The notes beneath the pieces are model-generated. The model was not told where the DNA came from, searched no databases, and was given only the letters and a program-made list of their open reading frames with translations. 64,000 nt of DNA from UTCHB3 sp002050155 (lineage in GTDB: Bacteria; Bacteroidota; Ignavibacteria; Ignavibacteriales; Ignavibacteriaceae): positions 2,542,001 to 2,606,000 of the forward strand of contig CP129491.1 of the NCBI GenBank assembly GCA_030584105.1, written 5' to 3'. How positions within the stretch are numbered: the first letter of the stretch is position 1; each line of letters opens with the position of its first letter. The translations under genes and the position numbers were made by a program. Positions 33,942 to 41,275 of the stretch are shown here, in pieces.

Positions 33942-35036
33942 TCACAAAAGCCTCGCCAACAACTCCCTTGAGATAAAAACTTCGGTGAACATTTCCTGCA
34001 GGGCTTCCGGCGTCAGGCGGTTGAAGTCTTCTTCGACGGGAACAATGCCGACACCACCAACATCAACGGAGGCCGGAGAAAGCAATATTCTATCCGCTCC
34101 TTCGGCAAAATATCGGGCGGGCCGGTGCTTTGCACGCAAGAAGATTACGCACCTGAAAACATTACCCGTTTTCCAAAGGATTACATTTAATAACGGCTCT
34201 TCGCCGGCAGGCGTATCGGTTAAAACACGAAACTTTTCCAAAAGTTTGTAAAACCCCGAAGCCAGAGAAGCTTTATCTGCACCTTCAAGGAAGAGCATTT
34301 TTCTTACTCCGTCGTCAACTGCGTTAACCGTTAACCTTTTATCACCTGTTCCAGCTTTGGCTTTACCTCCAGCGCCATTAACCCTTACTCCATAAGTACT
34401 TTCACCAACTTTTGCTTCACTTCCTGCATCACCACCCCCCACTTCCCGCCCGGCAATGGAAAACTCAGTACGCAAAGCCTCTGCCCCACCCCCCACTTCC
34501 CGCCCGGCAATGGAAAACTCAATACGCAAAGCCTCAAAATCACCCTCGATTGTCATAAAACCCCGTGTGCCCGCCTGAAAGTGAAAATGATCGGGGGCGG
34601 AAGCACCGCACTTGGGACCGTTATAAAAAACGGTGAAATCTTCCCCAAGGTCTTCGGCAAGCATCAGCATATCCTCAAAATTGCCCTCAATTTTCTGAGG
34701 TTCGTGCGCAGTTTTGGGCACGGTAAAATGCTCGGGAAAGATGGGGAAAGGGTTTACCAAAATCTGAAAGCCATTGCGGTACTTCAGGCGCTCCTGTGCG
34801 GGGGGCAGCTGCTCAAGGCAGAGGAAGCACTTCCGCTCTTTAATGCTTTTGGGATCGACCTTTGCGGTGGTTGAAACAAACCTTCCGGGGTTAAACTGTG
34901 CTTTCAGTGAAAAACCGCCGATTAAAAAATTATGCGTAATCACCGTTTCCAAGCTTTTATAGCCCTTTTCGCACCAATCCCAGTCAATTTTTTGGCGCGC
35001 CAGCATTTCCTTAGCTCTTGCAGAATATTCAGTCAT
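33942..35036 (-). CDS. DUF4922 / HIT-superfamily-like protein
   Basis: The start is set at the ATG at 35036 (MTEYSARAKEML), with TTTGGAG five bases upstream. The 364-residue protein resembles the galactose-1-phosphate uridylyltransferase-like DUF4922 proteins of Bacteroidota. It has CFLCLEQLPPAQERL (possible metal-binding Cys pair), NPFPIFPEHFTVP and the HIT-type catalytic motif APDHFHFQAGT (HxHxQ). Between the HIT motif and the C-terminal half there is an inserted low-complexity segment containing an 18-residue duplication, EALR(I/T)EFSIAGREVGGG, encoded by 54-bp repeats at about 34436-34537. The expected chemistry is nucleotidyl transfer or phosphorolysis on a sugar-nucleotide substrate, unproven. 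Confidence 0.7.
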   Translation of the reverse strand: MTEYSARAKEMLARQKIDWDWCEKGYKSLETVITHNFLIGGFSLKAQFNPGRFVSTTAKVDPKSIKERKCFLCLEQLPPAQERLKYRNGFQILVNPFPIFPEHFTVPKTAHEPQKIEGNFEDMLMLAEDLGEDFTVFYNGPKCGASAPDHFHFQAGTRGFMTIEGDFEALRIEFSIAGREVGGGAEALRTEFSIAGREVGGGDAGSEAKVGESTYGVRVNGAGGKAKAGTGDKRLTVNAVDDGVRKMLFLEGADKASLASGFYKLLEKFRVLTDTPAGEEPLLNVILWKTGNVFRCVIFLRAKHRPARYFAEGADRILLSPASVDVGGVGIVPVEEDFNRLTPEALQEMFTEVFISRELLARLL

Positions 35037-35215
35037 CGTACTCCAAATTAAGTTATTCAAATATTATCAGAAGTGTCGCCCGTTGCAAAGGAGACAGCAG
35101 CACCATGCTCCCAAATTAAATAAAAAGTCGGTGGGTTACCCGAAAGTTCAAAAAAATGGTTATTTTGCCCACAAATATCGGTATTTTTTCATAAACGATA
35201 AATTCTGAAAGAAAC

Positions 35216-35833
35216 ATGAGCAAAATTAAGGCAATAGTATTTGATCTTGGGATGGTTCTGATCCCCTTTAATTATGAATTGGCGGTCAACCGGCTGAATC
35301 TGCTGAAACCGGGTGCGGGCGACCGTGTGATGAACTTTGTGAAGGAAAATTACCACCTCTTCAGGCTGTTTGAGGCGGGGAAACTGACCGAAAACGAGTA
35401 TATACCGCAACTGATGAAAGCCGCCGGGACGGGGGAAGTGGTGCCGCACGAAAAGTTCTGCCGGATTTACTCCGAAATCTTCTCGATTAACTACGATGTA
35501 GCCGAGCTTTTGGAGGTGCTGAAGCCAAAATACCGGCTGTTTCTGCTTTCAAACACGAACCCCGTTCACAGAAAGTACGGCTACGCCGGGTTTGAGTTTC
35601 TGCAACACTTCGAAAAACTATTTTACTCGGATGAAGTCGGTGCCGTAAAACCGGAGGCGGCAATTTATCAGGCGGTTGAAGCGTATTCGGGGCTGAAACC
35701 GGAGGAACACCTTTTTATCGACGATATTGAGGATTATATAAACGGCGCAAAAAGGTGCGGCTGGCAGGGGATTCAGTTTTTTAACTACAGGGATTTGCTC
35801 GGAAAACTCAGAGAATTAACCGGGGATTTTTAA
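35216..35833 (+). CDS. HAD-superfamily phosphatase (YihX-like)
   Basis: Haloacid-dehalogenase-fold hydrolase of 205 residues. Motif I is VFDLGMVLIPF: the nucleophile Asp is present, but the second Asp is replaced by Gly, as in YihX-type sugar phosphatases (FDLGNV). Motif II is LLSNTNPVH, the Lys of motif III lies in GAVKPEAAIYQ, and motif IV is LFIDDIEDYINGAKRCGW. A helical cap spans about 17-85. Substrate probably a small sugar phosphate, by analogy only. The ATG at 35216 follows GAAAGAAAC, a weak ribosome site; the family N-terminus supports it. Confidence 0.85.
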   Translation: MSKIKAIVFDLGMVLIPFNYELAVNRLNLLKPGAGDRVMNFVKENYHLFRLFEAGKLTENEYIPQLMKAAGTGEVVPHEKFCRIYSEIFSINYDVAELLEVLKPKYRLFLLSNTNPVHRKYGYAGFEFLQHFEKLFYSDEVGAVKPEAAIYQAVEAYSGLKPEEHLFIDDIEDYINGAKRCGWQGIQFFNYRDLLGKLRELTGDF

Positions 35834-36042
35834 AGGGGTTTTAGCCGGTTTTAAGGGGGTTTTTGGTCGGTTTTTCAGGGTTGTTCAAAGAGCGTTTTAC
35901 CCGGTTTTTAATTGGCATTTAGAAGATTTTTTACCCGATTTTTAAGAGGTTTTTAACGGGTCTTTGAAGGGTTATCAAAAGCGTTTTTAACAAGGGTTCC
36001 CGATAATTCTACCAAAAATCCGATAATTCTATCAAAAATTTG
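35834..36042. repeat. T-rich degenerate repeats after the HAD gene
   Basis: The 209 bp between the convergent HAD and fcl genes consist of imperfect repeats of ACCCG(G/A)TTTTTAA and GGGGTTTT. They resemble multiple decayed copies of the HAD gene's own 3' end (ACCGGGGATTTTTAA). Near 36005-36045, AGAATTATCGG(A/G) units on the minus strand likewise echo the end of fcl. Confidence 0.5.
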
Positions 36043-37083
36043 TTAATAATTCTCTTTATACCACTCGTAAGTGAGTTTAATTCCCTCTTCAAGCGGGGTT
36101 TTTGCCTTCCAGCCGAGAGCGTTAATCCTTGAAACATCCATTATTTTGCGCGGTGTGCCGTCAGGTTTTGATGTATCGTAGGTGATTTCGCCTTTGAAGC
36201 CTGCAGTTTTGGCAATCAGTTGGGCGAGTTCGGCGATTGTGAGGTCTTCGCCCGTACCGACATTCAGGTGTGTGATTCCGTTTTCGTAGAGGTCGGCTGC
36301 GTTAATGTTTTCGATTGCGTAACGCACGGCTTCGGCGAGGTCGTCCACGAACATAAACTCCCGTTTCGGAGTTCCGGTGCCCCACAATTCCACAGATTTT
36401 TGCCCGGTTTTGACCGCATGGTCAAATTTTCTAATGAGTGCCGGGAGGACATGGGAAGTGTTGAGGTCGAAATTGTCGTAAAAGCCGTAAAGATTTGTGG
36501 GCATGAGGGAGAAAAAGTTGCAACCGTACTGTTTATAGTAGCTTTCGCACAGTTTAATACCGGCGATTTTTGCGATAGCGTAAGGCTCGTTTGTGTATTC
36601 TAAGTAGCCGGAAAGAAGTGCCTCCTCACGCAGTGGTTGGGGCGCTAATTTCGGATAGATGCATGAACTTCCGAGGAAAACCACCTTTTGGCACCCGTTT
36701 TCCCACGCTGAGTTAATCAGGTTTGCTTCAATCATCAGGTTGTTATAGAGAAACTCCGCCCGGTAGGTGTTGTTAGCTAAGATACCGCCCACTTTTGCCG
36801 CTGCAATCACCATCACATCGGGTTTGTGCTCGCGCATGAAGAACTCAACACTTTCCTGACGCATCAGATCGACCTCGTTTCTGTCGGCTAAAAGAAGGTT
36901 TTTGTAGCCGTTGTGTTTGAGGTTTCTCGTAACGGCTGAGCCGACCATCCCTTTGTAGCCTGCGATGAAAATTTTGGCGCTTTTGTAGTTGGTTGAGGTT
37001 GCAGTTTTTTCTGATGTTGCGTTGTCAGATGTTGAAGTTTTAGTTGCTTTTGCGTTATTTACTAAGTTATTGTTGTTCGGCAT
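36043..37083 (-). CDS. fcl: GDP-L-fucose synthase
   Basis: NADPH-dependent epimerase/reductase of the SDR family that turns GDP-4-keto-6-deoxymannose into GDP-L-fucose for surface glycans. The Rossmann motif is IFIAGYKGMVGSAV; the catalytic Ser is in VFLGSSCIYPK, and Tyr/Lys in YAIAKIAGIK. Other signatures are AAAKVGGILANN, PTNLYGFYDNFD and WGTGTPKREFMFVDD. The protein has an unusual 34-residue N-terminal extension rich in Asn, Thr, Ser and Ala before the Rossmann strand; the ATG at 37083 has no clear ribosome site, so the true start could be later, but no ATG lies closer. No gmd gene is adjacent, though the two usually neighbour each other. Confidence 0.93.
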   Translation of the reverse strand: MPNNNNLVNNAKATKTSTSDNATSEKTATSTNYKSAKIFIAGYKGMVGSAVTRNLKHNGYKNLLLADRNEVDLMRQESVEFFMREHKPDVMVIAAAKVGGILANNTYRAEFLYNNLMIEANLINSAWENGCQKVVFLGSSCIYPKLAPQPLREEALLSGYLEYTNEPYAIAKIAGIKLCESYYKQYGCNFFSLMPTNLYGFYDNFDLNTSHVLPALIRKFDHAVKTGQKSVELWGTGTPKREFMFVDDLAEAVRYAIENINAADLYENGITHLNVGTGEDLTIAELAQLIAKTAGFKGEITYDTSKPDGTPRKIMDVSRINALGWKAKTPLEEGIKLTYEWYKENY

Positions 37084-37458
37084 TTTTGGTGAAGTGTTTG
37101 TTATGGTATCCGTGAAGCGGTTTTAGTTTAGTTTTTTGAATTTAGTTATTTGGCTGTTTAGTTATTTAGTTATTCAGTCAGTCTTTTATCAGTGTTAATT
37201 ACTGTTTAATCACTGTTAAGTTGAGAGTTTACTTAATCTTTAATCAGTATTTAATTAATCTTTAGTTGAGAGTTTAATTATTGTTTAACCGGTGCTTAAT
37301 CAGGCTAAAAACAAAGGGAACGGAAGTACCGAAGCGCAACAACAACACGGAAATAAATGCCATGCCTTGTTGCCCGTTCGTTAAATTGTTGTATTTCTAG
37401 AAGTTAACTTCGATACTTCCGTCCGGAGCTTAACTCAAGCAACAATCCCGAAGAGCCC
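37084..37458. repeat. Gene-free 375 bp with TTTAGTTA/TTTAATC-type repeats
   Basis: The stretch holds degenerate short repeats such as TTTAGTTATTT and ATCTTTAAT(C/T)AGTATT, and two copies of GTTGAGAGTTTA(C/A)TTA (about 37211 and 37266). I see no gene, and no promoter I can defend. It must contain the fcl promoter and the 3' end region of the aldolase transcript. Confidence 0.55.
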
Positions 37459-38502
37459 TTAAGCCACGGTGATTGTATTATCCAAATATACATCCTGAAT
37501 AAGGTTAAGCAGCTGCACACCCTCGTTCATTGGACGCTGGAACGCTTTTCTGCCGGAGATTAATCCCATACCGCCGGCTCTTTTGTTGATAACGGCGGTT
37601 TTAGCTGCTTCTGCAAAATCGTTATCGCCCGATGCACCGCCCGAGTTAATCAGCCCCATCCTGCCCATGTAGTTGTTAATAACCTGATAACGGGTGAGGT
37701 CAATCGGGTGATCGGTGGTGAGGTCGGTGTACATTTTTTTGTGCGTTTTGCCGAATTTCAGAGCAGTGAACCCGCCGTTGTTCTCCGGTAGTTTCTGCTT
37801 GATAATATCAGCTTCGATAGTAACGCCGAGGTGGTTTGCCTGCCCGGTGAGGTCTGCGGCAACATGGTAGTCTTTGTCCGCTTTGAAGGCGTTATTTCTG
37901 GTGTAGCACCACAGAATAGTAGCCAAGCCAAGCTCGTGCGCATATTTAAAAGCAGCCGACACTTCCTGAATCTGTCGTGTGCTTTCTTCCGAGCCGAAGT
38001 AAATGGTTGCGCCCACTGCAATTGCGCCCATGTTATAAGCGTCTTCGATGCTTGCGAACATCACCTGATCAAATTTGTTCGGGTAGGTCATCAGCTCGTT
38101 GTGGTTGAGCTTCAGGATGAAGGGAATTTTGTGCGCATATTTGCGTGCAACGGCGCCGAGAACGCCAAAAGTTGAGGCAACCGCGTTACATCCGCCTTCA
38201 ATTGCAAGTGTTACTATCCCTTCCGGGTCGAAATAGATCGGGTTCGGTGCAAAAGATGCGCCGGCAGTGTGCTCGATCCCCTGATCAACCGGGAGGATCG
38301 ACATGTAGCCAGTGCCGGCAAGCCTGCCTGTGTTAAAAATTGTGTGAAGGCTTCTAAGTACATTTATGTTCCTGTCTGACGGAACGAAAATTCTGTCCAC
38401 GAAATCAGGACCCGGCAGGTGCAGGTTCTCTTTCGGGAATTTCGCCTGATACGAAAGCAGGCTTTCGGCTTCATTTCCTAACAGTTCTGTTATTTTACTC
38501 AT
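37459..38502 (-). CDS. fbaB: Class I fructose-bisphosphate aldolase (FbaB/DhnA type)
   Basis: Schiff-base aldolase that interconverts fructose-1,6-bisphosphate with glyceraldehyde-3-phosphate and dihydroxyacetone phosphate. At 347 residues it matches E. coli FbaB in length and in several blocks: SILPVDQGIEHTAG, FILKLNHNELM, GAIAVGATIYFGS, DLTRYQVINNYMGRMGLINSGG, VINKRAGGMGLISGRKAFQ, and the end IQDVYLDNTITVA. The Lys in ADIIKQKLPENNGG is at the position expected for the Schiff base. The start ATG at 38502 follows AGAAAGAAACCC. With FBPase (52691) it fits a gluconeogenic role, though the genes are far apart. Confidence 0.95.
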   Translation of the reverse strand: MSKITELLGNEAESLLSYQAKFPKENLHLPGPDFVDRIFVPSDRNINVLRSLHTIFNTGRLAGTGYMSILPVDQGIEHTAGASFAPNPIYFDPEGIVTLAIEGGCNAVASTFGVLGAVARKYAHKIPFILKLNHNELMTYPNKFDQVMFASIEDAYNMGAIAVGATIYFGSEESTRQIQEVSAAFKYAHELGLATILWCYTRNNAFKADKDYHVAADLTGQANHLGVTIEADIIKQKLPENNGGFTALKFGKTHKKMYTDLTTDHPIDLTRYQVINNYMGRMGLINSGGASGDNDFAEAAKTAVINKRAGGMGLISGRKAFQRPMNEGVQLLNLIQDVYLDNTITVA

Positions 38503-39203
38503 GGGTTTCTTTCTCCGTTTTGGATTTTTTAAAAACTGACTCTAAATATAATGAATTTAGGTCTATATCTGAAGTGCAGGGGAATATATTATGAGAAGTA
38601 TTGGGGAATACTGTGTGAAGTGTCGGGGAATATATTATGTGAAGTGCAGCTTGAGTTTCCTGAGTAATTTTACGGCACCGGCTTGTGAGTGTCGGGGATA
38701 TATTATGTGAAGTGCAGCTTGAGTTTCCTGAGTAATTTTACGGCACCGGCTTGTGAGTGTTGGGGATATATTATGTGAAGTGTCAAGGGATATATTGCCG
38801 TTTGTTTCTCTTTTGGGGGTGGTTTGAGGCAGGGGTTTGGGAAGTGCCTCTGTTATTTGGGCAGCCACAAGTTTAATCCTCCCTCCCGGCAGTTCGAGGC
38901 GAGAGTTTGACTTAAGAAGCTTATATCCTGACAGGGATGGGTATGTCTGCCTGTTTTGATTACTCACTGTTACCATTCGGGTTACTATTCCGGTTACATA
39001 AGAGTTACATAAAAACCCGAAATAGGAGGAAGTGCTAAGTTGTTATTTTACAATAAGTTAACAGAAAGTGGGGTTTATCAGATACCCCGGAAACGGCTTC
39101 AGGTTACTATTCCGGTTACATAAGAGTTACATAAAAACCATGTCGGATATTAACACGGAAGCATATTTTAAAACGGGCGACAATTCAATAACAAACAGCT
39201 GAA
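38503..39203. repeat. Gene-free 701 bp; 68-bp tandem repeat and 144-bp repeat A
   Basis: A 68-bp unit beginning TATTATGTGAAGTGCAGCTTG recurs at 38633, 38701 and (partly) 38769, with shorter relatives just upstream. 38994-39137 is copy A of the 144-bp repeat described separately. A minus-strand open frame at 38635-38976 spans the tandem repeat, has no recognisable family and was not accepted. Confidence 0.8.
38994..39137. repeat. 144-bp direct repeat, copy A
   Basis: It matches copy B at 40782-40925 at 143 of 144 positions by eye (one A/G difference near the AATAGG motif). It contains TTACATAAGAGTTACATAAA at both ends and an internal GGGGT...ACCCC stem. A further partial copy precedes it (GGTTACTATTCCGG at 38980 and 39102, 122 bp apart). 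The pair brackets the AlbA_2 gene. Confidence 0.9.
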
Positions 39204-40652
39204 CTATGCCCAGAACGGGATATACTTTGTGAATTTTTTGGAAGGATTCTCAGGGTCCTTAATTTTGATTAGATTTACTTCCATAGTATCGGAAATAATT
39301 TTTGAAACCATGGGGTAATTCTTTTTTAAAATATTTAAACGAACTCTGAGTGAGTTGTTGGTCATATCCTGCCCCGAAACAAACTGCAGGCAGCAATGTT
39401 GATAGCAGGCTCTGATTCTTTCCGGCTTCGACATCTCCCTGAAGAGTTTGGGGGCATACAGAACAACCTTTGTATTATCGCCCGTAACCTGAAAGTCAGG
39501 AGCCGGAAGTTGAAAAACTTCGATACTTTCGATCACTTTATCGATCCCGCTGCCGAGTTCTTCACAAATCCCGATTCTTCTCATAAAAGAAGCGATTGCG
39601 TCATTTCTCGAGCGGGGAGGTTCATCGATAAAACGAAGAGTATCAATCAGCGGTTTTCCAGGATTGGTTATTTCAACCCTGTCTTTGAAAATTTCCACCA
39701 TAGGGCCCGTTCCGGTGATGTGAAAATCCTGATGAATCAGCATGTTGGCAACCAGTTCACGGATTGCGATCTCCGGATACATCTTCACACTTTGCCTGAA
39801 AGCAGTGCCAATTGGCTCATTCTGAGGAAGTTGCCCGTTAATTGTCTCAATAAATTCCTCGAACCCAATGGCATACCCTTTAGTCGGGTTGAACTGCCGT
39901 TCAATTTGAATACGGGAAGTGCCACTGTAAACAATAACTCTGATTGCCTTTCTTCCCAAATCCGGGAAATTATTCAGATCGTTTGCAAAGAGAACAGCCC
40001 CAAGGTTGAGGATATCGTAGCTGTCGCCGTAGTTTTTTCGGATGAAGGATTCTTTTTCGAGTCTTTCCAAAATTCCTGATTGGTCGGATGGCAGTGGTTG
40101 CTTCACAAGTTCGAAAAAGCGGGGGAAATCAAGGGATTGAAGCACCATTTGGGCACTGCAGCCCTCGAGCGCTGCTTCTTTTTCAAAAACTCTTTTTGAG
40201 AGAACTTCCCACAGCCTGCGTTCCTGTTCAGGATTGTTTTTTATGTTTTTTGTTGTCGATCCGACTCTGATAAAGACTTCACCATTAAAACGAACCGGGG
40301 CGTAAGAAGCTGCCGGAATTGTAAAAACCACCACTTTTTTCCCGTCGATAACATCACTTTGAACGGAAAAATAAGTGTCAGGTGAAAGCGAGTGCCTGAG
40401 CCATGATTCCAACGGTTCGTTTCCCTTTTTTGCTGTCAGTGGTTCAAATTTAGTCCCGACAATTTTGTGCGCAATATCTGAAATTCCCCAACAAATATAG
40501 CCTTCCTGTCTTCCTGCGAGTGCGGCAGAGTTAGAGATCGCCGAAATGTTCTTTCCGATAGTTTCCGGCTCGGCATTACTCTCTTTGAACTCTACCCATT
40601 CTGTCTCTCCGGGCAAAGTAATTAAATCGCGTATAAGGTCAGGAATATTCAT
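39204..40652 (-). CDS. AlbA_2-domain ATP-binding transcriptional regulator-like protein
   Basis: A 482-residue protein of the widespread AlbA_2 (Schlafen-type) plus GHKL-ATPase group, often labelled ATP-binding or RecG-like. The N-terminal AlbA_2 domain (about 1-125) has GETEWVEFKESN and ISNSAALAGRQEGYICWGI. The middle carries LNLGAVLFANDL and a GHKL-like ATPase segment (IRELVANMLIHQDFHITG, VEITNPGKPL, RRIGICEELGSGIDKVIE). The C-terminus is a winged-helix-like tail. Some relatives act in anti-phage defence, others in regulation; the sequence does not decide. It stands alone between 144-bp direct repeats that are almost identical, which suggests recent acquisition or rearrangement. The start is the ATG at 40652. 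Confidence 0.8.
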   Translation of the reverse strand: MNIPDLIRDLITLPGETEWVEFKESNAEPETIGKNISAISNSAALAGRQEGYICWGISDIAHKIVGTKFEPLTAKKGNEPLESWLRHSLSPDTYFSVQSDVIDGKKVVVFTIPAASYAPVRFNGEVFIRVGSTTKNIKNNPEQERRLWEVLSKRVFEKEAALEGCSAQMVLQSLDFPRFFELVKQPLPSDQSGILERLEKESFIRKNYGDSYDILNLGAVLFANDLNNFPDLGRKAIRVIVYSGTSRIQIERQFNPTKGYAIGFEEFIETINGQLPQNEPIGTAFRQSVKMYPEIAIRELVANMLIHQDFHITGTGPMVEIFKDRVEITNPGKPLIDTLRFIDEPPRSRNDAIASFMRRIGICEELGSGIDKVIESIEVFQLPAPDFQVTGDNTKVVLYAPKLFREMSKPERIRACYQHCCLQFVSGQDMTNNSLRVRLNILKKNYPMVSKIISDTMEVNLIKIKDPENPSKKFTKYIPFWA

Positions 40653-40781
40653 AAAATTTACGAAACTTCAAATTCAACTGAACAAATTTAATAAACTTGG
40701 CTGAAGTAACTGTTTGTTTTGAGTAATTTATTCAATTTCAGTAAAAAAAACAGTGGATTTAAGCACTCAGTTACATGTCAA

Positions 40782-40925
40782 TTACATAAGAGTTACATAA
40801 AAACCCGAAATAGGGGGAAGTGCTAAGTTGTTATTTTACAATAAGTTAACAGAAAGTGGGGTTTATCAGATACCCCGGAAACGGCTTCAGGTTACTATTC
40901 CGGTTACATAAGAGTTACATAAAAA
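40782..40925. repeat. 144-bp direct repeat, copy B
   Basis: Second copy of the repeat at 38994-39137, upstream of the AlbA_2 gene. The remainder of the gene-free stretch 40653-41275 contains an ACCCTCACAA-type 10-11-bp tandem repeat at about 41046-41092 and the sigma-54 promoter of the cytochrome gene. Confidence 0.9.
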
Positions 40926-41225
40926 TTACATAAAATCTGAAACGGGGCAAAACATACGCTCGGTTTCTCAACTTTTATGCACCCGTTAATCCGGCAACCC
41001 GGCAACCTGTCCACCCATTCACCCTGCAACTCATTAACCCCTTAACCCTCACAACCCTCACAAACCCTCGCAAACCCTCACAAACCCTCACAAGCATTTC
41101 ACGCTGATTATCATTTTTTAGAAAAAAGTTCTTTCATTTTAGAAAAATTTCAAAAGATGGGGTAAGTGTTAAATAAATAAACATCGAATTTGGCAAAAAA
41201 CAGAAGCGTGTTGAAAAATTCATCG

Positions 41226-41242
41226 TTGGCACAAAAATTGCA
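41226..41242 (+). promoter_or_regulatory. Sigma-54 (RpoN) promoter for the multihaem cytochrome
   Basis: TTGGCACAAAAATTGCA matches the sigma-54 consensus (TTGGCAC-N5-TTGCA), with GG at 41228-41229 and GC at 41240-41241, the obligatory 12-bp phasing. Transcription would begin near 41253, about 23 nt before the ATG at 41276. It implies that the cytochrome is switched on by an enhancer-binding activator. No activator gene is in the window. Confidence 0.8.
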
Positions 41243-41275
41243 ATAAAATTATGCACTTTAATTACAGAGGCATAA

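Noticed and set aside
38635..38976. 113-codon minus-strand frame
   Set aside because: Much of it is the 68-bp tandem repeat, it has no recognisable domain and no ribosome site.
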